From NCBI RefSeq assembly GCF_013282155.1, contig NZ_BLWI01000008.1:248001-312000 (forward strand): a DNA stretch of 64,000 nt. The letters run 5' to 3'. Made by a program: the position numbers and the translations under genes. The notes below the pieces were generated by a model that was given only the letters and a program-made list of their open reading frames with translations, was not told where the DNA came from and searched no databases. Origin of the DNA: Sulfitobacter sp. HGT1 (lineage in GTDB: Bacteria; Pseudomonadota; Alphaproteobacteria; Rhodobacterales; Rhodobacteraceae). Below are positions 57,162 to 64,000 of the stretch, in pieces; the first letter of the stretch is position 1, and every line of letters begins with the position of its first letter.

Positions 57162-58520
57162 TCAGCCCCGCCGCGCGCCCGCAAGCACCGCCGCAAAGCC
57201 TGCGGTCAAAACAACCACACAGATCACCAAGAGCTGTTCGTATTTATGCCCCTCGGGCAGGATCGCAGCGAAGACCGCCCAAGAGCGCCCGAAATAGGCA
57301 ACCGCCCCCAGAATCGCCGCGCCAAAGGAAACGAAATAGGACCATTGTGCAATCTGACGCCCCATCACCAGCCCCATAATCAACACAGGTGTAAGGAACA
57401 TCGACGCCGTGCCGGACACCGCCACCGCGTCAAACAGCGTCGCATTGCCCCACAAGGTCAGCGCCGCCCCTGCGACCATAAAGACCACCATCACAACGCG
57501 CCCGCCGTTCAGACTGCGCGGGGCCAGTTTCAATTCCTCGACCACCAGCCGTGCGGCGGATGCCAAGGCGGAATCCAGTGTGCTGAGCGCCGATACCAGC
57601 AACGAAATCATCAGCGCGCCAAAGACCCATGCGGGAAACATCTTGGCCCAAGTGCCGATCAATTCACCCTCGTATTCGGCCCCTGTCAGGCTGGCCTGAA
57701 TGCCGAAAAAGCCGAAACCGATGATGCACAGTGTTGAAATCCAGAATGCGTGGATGAACGACCGCCGCGTCGTGTCTTTGTCTGCGATAAACCCGCGGTC
57801 CATCATCACCGGATCATGGGCGGGGTAGGAAAACACCTGCAACAGCGCCACCACCAACAAGACCCAGCCGTTATAGCTGCCCGCTGTGCCCGGTGCCGTG
57901 ACAACCGCGCCCAGATCGAAACCGGGGCTGGCGACCAGAAACACCAGCGCCATGCCGAAGACGACCAGAAACACCAGCATTTGCAGGACATCCGTGCGCA
58001 GGGCCGCGCTCAATCCGCCCCAAGCGGAATAGACCAGCCCCATAAACGCGACGATCAAGATCGCGGTCGTGCCGCTGCCTGCCAGTACGGCGTTGAAAAT
58101 CAGCCCGACAACCAGCAGGTTGGCAAACACTTCGGACAAAAGGCGCAGTGCGATGACCAGATTGTAACAGCCATTGCCCGCCGCCCCGAACCGCGCGCCC
58201 AGCCAGTCCTGGACCGACATCGACCCGCTTTCGCGCAGGCGGCCCACGATAAAGCCCCCCGTCAGGAACGACCCGTAATAGGCCGCATAGGCCAAGGTGC
58301 CCGCGATGCCGTAGTAATAGCCCAGGATCGCCGCGTTCATCAGGGAACGGGCGAAAATCCATGTGGTGACCTGGCTTAGCACCAGCGTCCAAAGACCGGG
58401 GGCGCGGCCCGAAGATGTCACGCCGCCAAAGAACCCTTCGATGGAGGCGCGACGCGGTGCGACCAGCAGGCTGGCCACGACAATGGCACCGAAAACGGCG
58501 ATCAGGATTGTGGGGTTCAT
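57162..58520 (-). CDS. Sodium:solute symporter (SSS family)
   Basis: 452 residues with about 12-13 membrane spans. The SSS core is visible in SQVTTWIFARSLMNAAILGY, GSFLTGGFIVGRLRESG and LISLLVSALSTLDSALASAAR; the last resembles the sodium-site helix (S-x-x-STxDS). The family couples sodium to uptake of organic solutes such as proline or carboxylates. Substrate unknown. It lies 44 bases upstream of the ABC ATPase start on the same strand. Confidence 0.88.
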   Translation of the reverse strand: MNPTILIAVFGAIVVASLLVAPRRASIEGFFGGVTSSGRAPGLWTLVLSQVTTWIFARSLMNAAILGYYYGIAGTLAYAAYYGSFLTGGFIVGRLRESGSMSVQDWLGARFGAAGNGCYNLVIALRLLSEVFANLLVVGLIFNAVLAGSGTTAILIVAFMGLVYSAWGGLSAALRTDVLQMLVFLVVFGMALVFLVASPGFDLGAVVTAPGTAGSYNGWVLLVVALLQVFSYPAHDPVMMDRGFIADKDTTRRSFIHAFWISTLCIIGFGFFGIQASLTGAEYEGELIGTWAKMFPAWVFGALMISLLVSALSTLDSALASAARLVVEELKLAPRSLNGGRVVMVVFMVAGAALTLWGNATLFDAVAVSGTASMFLTPVLIMGLVMGRQIAQWSYFVSFGAAILGAVAYFGRSWAVFAAILPEGHKYEQLLVICVVVLTAGFAAVLAGARRG

Positions 58521-58684
58521 TCGGGGGCTACCTTTGTTAAATCGTTAAACCAGACCTAGCCGAGACAGCAATCCTGCGCCATCTGGGCAGCGGATGCATA
58601 TCGCGATTGTGATTTTCTGTAGCAATCCACGGCATCAAGGCGGCACGAGGCTTTGGATTGGCCCCCGTGCCGACTTGTGGTTGT

Positions 58685-59464
58685 TTAAAGGGTCAAATTG
58701 GCGGCACCGCCATCCAGCAACAGGTTCTGACCGACGATGAACCCCGCATGTTGCGAGCATAGAAAAGCGCAGGCAGCACCGAATTCCTGCCGCGTGCCAT
58801 AGCGCCCCGCCGGGATGGTGGCCGCGCGCGCTTTGCGCGCCTCGTCCAGTGTGATGCCCTTTTGCTTGACCACGGTGCCGTCCAGCGCATCGGCGCGGTC
58901 TGTGGCGTGGATGCCGGGCAGCAGGTTGTTGATGGTCACGCCCTGGCCCGCCACCTGACGCGATGTGCCCGCGACATAGCCGGTCAATCCGGCACGGGCG
59001 GAATTGCTCAGACCCAGAACGCCGATCGGCGCGCGCACGGATTGCGAGGTGATATTGACCACGCGACCCCAGCCGCGCTCCATCATCGACGGCACCAGCG
59101 CTTTGATCATCGCGATCGGGGCCAGCATGTTCGCGTCCAGCGCCTTGATGAAATCGTCGCGCTCCCAATCATGCCACATGCCGGGGGGCGGACCACCTGC
59201 GTTATTGACCAGAATGTCGATCTGGCCCGCCGCATCCAGCACCTGTTTCTGGCCGTCCTCGGTCGCGATATCGGCAGCGATGGTGATGACACTGACGCCA
59301 TAATCCTGCCTGATCCGCTCGGCTGCGGCCTCAAGCGCGTCGGCCCCGCGTGCATTCATCACCAGATGAACACCCGCGTCGGCCAATGCTTCGGCGCAGC
59401 CCAGCCCCAACCCCTTGGATGACGCACAAACCAATGCGCGTTTGCCCTTGATTCCCAGATCCAT
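58685..59464 (-). CDS. Atypical SDR-family oxidoreductase lacking the catalytic tyrosine
   Basis: 259 residues, preceded by AGGAGG at eight bases. The cofactor loop is diverged (VCASSKGLGLGCAEAL in place of TGxxxGxG). NNAGGPPPGMW is present. At the Tyr-x-x-x-Lys position it reads LSNSARAGL, so the catalytic Tyr and Lys are absent. This matches a known SDR subgroup near beta-ketoacyl reductases that lacks the normal tetrad. Its chemistry is doubtful. It is divergent from the Hint-domain gene. Confidence 0.85.
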   Translation of the reverse strand: MDLGIKGKRALVCASSKGLGLGCAEALADAGVHLVMNARGADALEAAAERIRQDYGVSVITIAADIATEDGQKQVLDAAGQIDILVNNAGGPPPGMWHDWERDDFIKALDANMLAPIAMIKALVPSMMERGWGRVVNITSQSVRAPIGVLGLSNSARAGLTGYVAGTSRQVAGQGVTINNLLPGIHATDRADALDGTVVKQKGITLDEARKARAATIPAGRYGTRQEFGAACAFLCSQHAGFIVGQNLLLDGGAANLTL

Positions 59465-59536
59465 AATAATTCCCTCCTGATTTCAAATTGTTCGTATCAT
59501 TCATGATCGGTCCATTGCCAGCAAAAGACCCAAGGC

Positions 59537-59565
59537 TTGACCCGCTGTAGCCACAATCATATCTC
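59537..59565 (+). promoter_or_regulatory. Candidate promoter of the Hint-domain gene
   Basis: TTGACC (59537-59542) and TATCTC (59560-59565) are spaced by 17 bases and lie about 48 bases upstream of the Hint-gene start. The -35 is good, the -10 only fair. Confidence 0.4.
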
Positions 59566-59612
59566 ATTGAAAACATGCGACACATCGCTTGATACAAAGG
59601 CACGTCCCCAAA

Positions 59613-60626
59613 ATGACCTCCAACCGGCCAGCCCCCCCCCAAAGCGTGCCTGTCTACCGCGCAGCGCAGCTGGTGGCGACGGATGGGGCAAATATGGGGG
59701 ATGCGATTTCCTTTGCCTCGGAACTGCTGCTGGATGACGTCTACGAGCTGACCTACGGGTCGGACCCGCACCGCCTGTCGATGCTGGCCTTGGGCACGAA
59801 CGGGTTCGAAATTGCCCCCGATTCCGAGGTGGGTACCATCGGCGCACAGCTGCATCTGGACAGCGCGCTGACCTTCATGACCCCGGACGGCCAGACCACA
59901 GACCTGATTATTCTGGTCGAAGTGGACGAAAAAAACAACGCCGAAGACATCTATGTCGTGCCGCTGAGCGCACTTTCATCGGCACTGGAATACCGGCTGG
60001 TCGGCATCGATACAAAGACGGCACAGCAGAAATTTGCGCAGGTCGCCTGCGTGTCTTTTACCCGTGGCACCCATATCACCATGGCATCCGGCGAACAGCG
60101 CCCGATCGAAGACCTGAAAGTCGGGGACCGCGTGTTGACCCGCGATGACGGGATCAAGGCGGTGCGCTGGATCAGCCAAAGCACCGTGCGCGCCGTGGGT
60201 GAATTTGCCCCGATCTGCATTTCTGCCGGCACGCTTAACAACGCCAATGACCTGATTGTCAGCCCCGATCACCGGTTGTTCATCTACCAACGCGAAGACC
60301 ACCTTGGCGCGGGCCGCTCGGAACTGCTGGTCAAGGCGCGCCATCTGGTGAACGGTGACAGCGTGCGCGTTCAGGATGGCGGCTTCGTCGATTATTTCCA
60401 GCTGCTTTTTGACGGCCACCAGATCATCTATGCCGAAGGCATCGCTGCTGAATCCATGCTCATCGACAGCCGCACCAAAGCCGTGCTGCCCCAAGAGCTG
60501 TCTGACGCGATGGGCGATGTGATCCCCGGCCATTCCGACCGCCGCCATGCCGGGCTGGATGTCGGCAAACCCCTGCTCGACCGTCCAGATGCGGCGGAAC
60601 TGTTGCGCAAGGCCAGCATGCGCTGA
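59613..60626 (+). CDS. Hint-domain (hedgehog/intein-like) protein
   Basis: 337 residues from the ATG at MTSNRPAPP; eight upstream codons are read-in from a TTG. The first 140 residues are a beta-rich domain of unknown type. A Hint_2 domain begins at Cys146 (ACVSFTRGTHITMASGE), followed by RPIEDLKVGDRVLTRDDG and VSPDHRLFI. The C-terminal end lacks an intein-type HN motif with a following Cys/Ser. Such proteins are common in Roseobacters and may self-process; no partner is evident here. The closest Shine-Dalgarno (AAAGG) is 12 bases off. Confidence 0.82.
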   Translation: MTSNRPAPPQSVPVYRAAQLVATDGANMGDAISFASELLLDDVYELTYGSDPHRLSMLALGTNGFEIAPDSEVGTIGAQLHLDSALTFMTPDGQTTDLIILVEVDEKNNAEDIYVVPLSALSSALEYRLVGIDTKTAQQKFAQVACVSFTRGTHITMASGEQRPIEDLKVGDRVLTRDDGIKAVRWISQSTVRAVGEFAPICISAGTLNNANDLIVSPDHRLFIYQREDHLGAGRSELLVKARHLVNGDSVRVQDGGFVDYFQLLFDGHQIIYAEGIAAESMLIDSRTKAVLPQELSDAMGDVIPGHSDRRHAGLDVGKPLLDRPDAAELLRKASMR

Positions 60627-60640
60627 CCTCGGCGCAGTTT

Positions 60641-61000
60641 TCAGCCAAAGAATTCCTCGCGTACGATTTTGCCGTCTGCAACGTGGTAAATCGCGACCTC
60701 TTTCATCACCATTTCCTTGCCGCTCGCCTTTTCGCGCGCCGCCACGTCAAAGATCACCGCAAACCGGTCATCGCCATGCAGCATCGGGTCGCTGACCTCC
60801 TGGCGGGTGACCTCCATCGTGTCGGCCCACCAGGCGTGCTTGCCTTTGATGCCATCCAAACCTCTGGTCTCGCGACCTTTTCCGTAATCGGCCCCTTCGA
60901 CTGAAACCGCATCTGCCGCGTAAAGCCTGTCCAGATTCTCCCCCTCGCGGCCTTCGCGGCACCCTTCGACCAGGGCCTGTGCAATGTCTTTCAGTTCCAT
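60641..61000 (-). CDS. SnoaL/NTF2-like small protein
   Basis: 119 residues with the cone-shaped NTF2-fold pattern: an N-terminal helix (DIAQALVEGCREG), then LDRLYAADAVSVEG and a C-terminal strand ending VADGKIVREEFFG. This subgroup is commonly called nuclear transport factor 2 family or ketosteroid-isomerase-like; no active-site pair is obvious. It is convergent with the Hint-domain gene (15-base gap) and divergent from prfC. Confidence 0.85.
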   Translation of the reverse strand: MELKDIAQALVEGCREGREGENLDRLYAADAVSVEGADYGKGRETRGLDGIKGKHAWWADTMEVTRQEVSDPMLHGDDRFAVIFDVAAREKASGKEMVMKEVAIYHVADGKIVREEFFG

Positions 61001-61128
61001 TTTCCTTCCCCTTCCTTGCTAAGTCATCCACATTCTACACCGCTTGGCCGCAAACCCGCAGACAATTTGCACGGCCACAGCTTTGCCCACACTTGCGCGT
61101 GTCAATGGGCATGGATATATGCCAATCC

Positions 61129-62748
61129 ATGTTAGATACCCCCTCAAACCGCCCCGCATTGCCCGCCGAAATCGCCCGGCGCCGCACTTTTGCGATCATC
61201 TCGCACCCCGATGCGGGCAAAACCACGCTGACGGAAAAATTCCTGCTGTTCGGCGGGGCGATCCAGATGGCGGGTCAGGTCCGTGCCAAGGGCGAAGCAC
61301 GCCGGACGCGGTCGGACTTCATGGCGATGGAAAAAGACCGGGGCATTTCGGTCTCTGCGTCGGCCATGTCCTTCGATTTCGCGACCAAAGACACCAATTA
61401 CCGGTTCAATCTGGTCGACACCCCCGGCCACTCCGACTTCTCGGAAGATACCTACCGCACGCTCACGGCCGTTGATGCCGCCGTGATGGTGATTGACGGC
61501 GCGAAAGGCGTGGAAAGCCAGACGCAAAAGCTGTTCGAAGTCTGCCGTATGCGCGACCTGCCGATCCTGACCTTTTGTAACAAGATGGACCGCGAAAGCC
61601 GCGATGTCTTTGAAATCATCGACGAAATTCAGCAAAATCTTGCCATCGACGTGACCCCGGCCAGCTGGCCTATCGGCGTGGGCCGCGATTTCATCGGCTG
61701 CTATGACATCCTGCGCGACCGTCTGGAACTGATGGACCGTGCCGACCGTAACAAAGTGTCCGAAAGCATCGCCATCGAAGGGTTGGACGACCCTAAACTG
61801 GCCGAACATGTGCCCGCGAACCTGCTGGAAAAGCTGCGCGAAGACCTTGAGATGGTGCGCGAATTGATGCCACCGCTGGACGCCGCCCTGATGGCCGAAG
61901 GGTCACTGACCCCGATCTGGTTCGGATCGGCAATCAATTCGTTCGGCGTCAAGGAATTGATGAACGGCATTGCCACCTATGGCCCAGAACCACAGATCCA
62001 AAGGGCCGAACCCCGCAACATTCTGCCCGAAGAAAAGAACGTGTCGGGCTTTGTTTTCAAGGTTCAAGCCAACATGGACCCCAAGCACCGCGACCGCGTT
62101 GCCTTTGTCCGGCTTGCCTCGGGGCATTTTACCCGCGGCATGAAACTGACCCATGTGCGGTCGAAAAAAGTCATGTCCGTCACCAACCCGGTAATGTTTC
62201 TGGCCGCCGACCGCGAACTGGCCGAGGAAGCATGGGCCGGCGATATTATCGGTATTCCCAACCACGGCCAACTGCGCATCGGCGATACGTTGACCGAAGG
62301 CGAAGCGCTCCGCGTGACCGGCATCCCGTCTTTTGCACCCGAATTGCTGCAAGGCGTGCGCGCAGGTGACCCGATGAAGTCAAAACATCTGGAAAAGGCG
62401 CTGATGCAATTCGCCGAAGAAGGGGCCGCCAAGGTATTCAAACCCGCCATCGGGTCTGGCTTTGTTGTAGGCGTCGTCGGGCAATTGCAATTCGAGGTTC
62501 TGGCCAGCCGGATCGAACTGGAATACGGCCTGCCCGTGCGGTTCGAACAATCGCAGTTCACTTCGGCGCGTTGGGTGAACGGTGACCGCCAAGCCGTTGA
62601 TAAATTTACCGAAGCCAACAAACAGCACATCGCGCATGACCATGATGGCGACATCGTCTATCTGACGCGTTTGCAGTGGGATATCGACCGCGTCGACCGT
62701 GACTATCCCGATGTGCGCCTGACCGCGACCAAGGAAATGATGGTCTAG
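61129..62748 (+). CDS. prfC: Peptide chain release factor 3
   Basis: GTPase that recycles RF1/RF2 after termination. 539 residues from MLDTPSNRPALPAEIARRRT. G1 is SHPDAGKTTLTEK, G3 DTPGHSDF, G4 NKMD. The GTPase and beta-barrel domains are complete. The start is uncertain: in-frame ATGs at 61105 and 61111 are alternatives, and none has a strong Shine-Dalgarno. Confidence 0.93.
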   Translation: MLDTPSNRPALPAEIARRRTFAIISHPDAGKTTLTEKFLLFGGAIQMAGQVRAKGEARRTRSDFMAMEKDRGISVSASAMSFDFATKDTNYRFNLVDTPGHSDFSEDTYRTLTAVDAAVMVIDGAKGVESQTQKLFEVCRMRDLPILTFCNKMDRESRDVFEIIDEIQQNLAIDVTPASWPIGVGRDFIGCYDILRDRLELMDRADRNKVSESIAIEGLDDPKLAEHVPANLLEKLREDLEMVRELMPPLDAALMAEGSLTPIWFGSAINSFGVKELMNGIATYGPEPQIQRAEPRNILPEEKNVSGFVFKVQANMDPKHRDRVAFVRLASGHFTRGMKLTHVRSKKVMSVTNPVMFLAADRELAEEAWAGDIIGIPNHGQLRIGDTLTEGEALRVTGIPSFAPELLQGVRAGDPMKSKHLEKALMQFAEEGAAKVFKPAIGSGFVVGVVGQLQFEVLASRIELEYGLPVRFEQSQFTSARWVNGDRQAVDKFTEANKQHIAHDHDGDIVYLTRLQWDIDRVDRDYPDVRLTATKEMMV

Positions 62749-62790
62749 CTTTGGCTTGCCAGCGGCCTTTGAACACCGCAAACTTGCCCC

Positions 62791-63735
62791 ATGACTGATG
62801 TGACATGGGGCATCGCCTCGACCATACTTGCGCCGACGCGCGACATCTTGCAGTTCGCCGCCTATCATCTGGCGGCGGGCGCGCATCGCATCTACATCTA
62901 TCTGGATGCGCCAAATGCCGAAGCCCACGCCCTTCTGGATGCGCATCCGAAAATCCGTGTCACCACCTGTGACGACAAATACTGGAAGCAGCGCAAGCGC
63001 GACCGCCCCGATACCCATCAGGTGCGCCAAACCGCCAATGCCACCCACGCCTATAACCGCCGGACCGAGGTGGACTGGCTGATCCACATGGACGCCGACG
63101 AGTTTCTGGTCGCCGACCGCCCCATCGCCGATATTCTGGCCGAACGCCCCGCCGATCCGCCCGCCACCCGCATCCGCCCGATGGAGCAGCTTTCCGGCGC
63201 GCCATCAGCCTTTAAGGTTTTTGTGCCCAACGGCCCCGACCGCGCCCGCATCATTGCCGATCTTTATCCCACATACGGCGCATATCTTAAGGGCGGGTTT
63301 CTAAGCCATCTGGCAGGCAAGGTGTTCGTGCGCACAAATCTGCCGAATATCCATCTGCGTATTCACAACGTGTTTCAGGACGGCAAAATGCTGCCCTGCC
63401 ACGACCGGCAGGACGAAATTGATCTGGCCCATCTCCACGCAAAATCATGGGACGACTGGATTGCCGCCTACCGGTATCGCGTGGCCAAGGGCAGCTACCG
63501 CCCCGAACTTGGCCCCAACAAGCCTTATGAAAAAGGCGGATTGTCGATGAACGACCTGTTCCGGATGATCGAGGGCGAATCTGGCGAGCAAGGATTGCGC
63601 GCATTTTTTGACGAAGTCTGCGCCGATACCCCTGCCTTGCGCGCCCGTCTGACCGGTCACGGGCTCCTGCGCGAGGCAGACCTTGATCTAATGTCACATC
63701 TTGGCACTCATTTTCCCGATTTCACAGGCGTTTAG
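62791..63735 (+). CDS. Glycosyltransferase family 2 (Glyco_tranf_2_4-like) protein
   Basis: 314 residues. The opening APTRDILQFAAYHLAAGAHR is the donor-binding start of this family, with HMDADEFL as the DxD-like metal site and GKVFVRTNL downstream. These proteins usually modify capsule, LPS or surface polysaccharide, or act in motility control; the acceptor is unknown. No surface-polysaccharide genes flank it. It follows prfC by 42 bases. Confidence 0.85.
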   Translation: MTDVTWGIASTILAPTRDILQFAAYHLAAGAHRIYIYLDAPNAEAHALLDAHPKIRVTTCDDKYWKQRKRDRPDTHQVRQTANATHAYNRRTEVDWLIHMDADEFLVADRPIADILAERPADPPATRIRPMEQLSGAPSAFKVFVPNGPDRARIIADLYPTYGAYLKGGFLSHLAGKVFVRTNLPNIHLRIHNVFQDGKMLPCHDRQDEIDLAHLHAKSWDDWIAAYRYRVAKGSYRPELGPNKPYEKGGLSMNDLFRMIEGESGEQGLRAFFDEVCADTPALRARLTGHGLLREADLDLMSHLGTHFPDFTGV

Positions 63736-63851
63736 CGCATCCATTTGACCTGATGCAGAGTCTTTGTTAATGGGTGCTGAACATGTCGCGGAGACCCTCC
63801 GCCGCTTGGGCCATGCGGGCCGACATGAATGCTGCCGCGGGCCAAAATTTA

Positions 63852-63870
63852 TGTCCGCTATCATCGGACA
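63852..63870 (+). promoter_or_regulatory. Hairpin directly upstream of the DEAD-box helicase start
   Basis: TGTCCG-CTATCAT-CGGACA forms a 6-bp stem that ends three bases before the start codon. No Shine-Dalgarno sequence is visible in the region it covers. It could gate initiation in response to temperature. Confidence 0.45.
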
Positions 63871-63873
63871 CAC

Positions 63874-64000
63874 ATGACAAAATTTTCTGATCTAAATCTG
63901 AACCCGAAAGTACTGAAAGCCATCGAAGAGGCCGGGTACGAAACTCCCACCCCAATTCAAGCGGGTGCCATTCCCCCTGCCCTTGAAGGCAAAGACGTTT
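63874..64000 (+). CDS. DEAD-box RNA helicase, N-terminal part (3' end outside window)
   Basis: 42 codons are seen: FSDLNLNPKVLKAIEEAGY then PTPIQAGAIPPALEGKDV. This is the Q-motif segment that binds the adenine of ATP in DEAD-box helicases, with the family spacing. The Walker A motif lies just past the window end. The enzyme probably remodels mRNA or ribosomal RNA. No clear Shine-Dalgarno is present; the ATG overlaps the stop of an eight-codon leader frame (63851-63877). Confidence 0.88.
   Translation, partial: MTKFSDLNLNPKVLKAIEEAGYETPTPIQAGAIPPALEGKDV

Noticed and set aside
1..64000. CRISPR arrays, insertion sequences, tRNA or rRNA genes
   Set aside because: No regularly spaced repeats, no transposase frames with terminal inverted repeats, and no cloverleaf or rRNA-like stretches were found by reading the gaps.

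Overview
The window is a chromosomal segment of an alphaproteobacterium of the order Rhodobacterales, most likely the Roseobacter group. Four things point there: the alphaproteobacterial LexA operator (GAAC-N7-GAAC) in front of lexA, a gene-transfer-agent type endolysin/holin pair, an LsrB/VtlR-type LysR regulator, and the gene orders dnaB...alr-pqiA-radA-cvpA-purF and tatABC next to surE-pcm-nlpD. It is GC-rich, densely coded and almost entirely housekeeping. I see no insertion sequence, CRISPR array, prophage, tRNA or rRNA. Both ends are cut: an aminotransferase loses its start on the left and a DEAD-box helicase loses its end on the right.

Layout, left to right. (1) 0-12.2 kb: aminotransferase end, ppiD-like foldase, trpE, a metallo-deacylase-like gene, a divergent polysaccharide deacetylase on the minus strand, then a tight plus-strand run trpG-trpD-ung-trpC-moaC-moeA, followed by lexA with its own SOS promoter. 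This joins tryptophan synthesis, uracil repair, molybdopterin synthesis and SOS control. (2) 12.2-17.9 kb: comEC on the minus strand, gltX, gltA with a clear terminator, then a roughly 350-base gap with a perfect FNR box and a small orphan gene. (3) 17.9-29.2 kb, minus strand: enoyl-CoA hydratase, ccmH and ccmF, the GTA-type holin and endolysin, ccmE, argC, murI, an acyltransferase and a fused indolepyruvate ferredoxin oxidoreductase. (4) 29.4-32.9 kb: LsrB/VtlR-like regulator, a candidate small RNA with promoter and terminator, and purL. (5) 32.9-38.3 kb: a VWA/MoxR-ATPase pair, a conserved gene of unknown role, pyrC and pyrE. (6) 38.3-48.2 kb: a three-box DnaA array in front of dnaB, a lipid hydroxylase-like gene and a secreted esterase on the minus strand, alr, pqiA, radA, cvpA, purF and a small protein. 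(7) 48.2-55.3 kb: a short-chain dehydrogenase, surE-pcm-nlpD, a DUF815 ATPase, tatC-tatB-tatA and a WYL regulator. (8) 55.3-64 kb: two tandem Lin0512 paralogues with an orphan ABC ATPase, a sodium/solute symporter, an atypical SDR, a Hint-domain protein, an NTF2-like protein, prfC, a glycosyltransferase and the start of a DEAD-box helicase.

Themes: nucleotide synthesis (purL, purF, pyrC, pyrE), peptidoglycan precursors (alr for D-alanine, murI for D-glutamate), envelope and cytochrome c biogenesis (ccmE/F/H, tatABC, nlpD, ppiD), and replication/repair (dnaB, radA, ung, lexA). I found no clearly new multi-gene system. The best leads are regulatory or positional: the small RNA beside the LsrB/VtlR gene, the 19-base periodic DnaA boxes, the orphan FNR box, the GTA lysis pair inside the ccm cluster, the Lin0512 pair, and a five-copy intergenic repeat.
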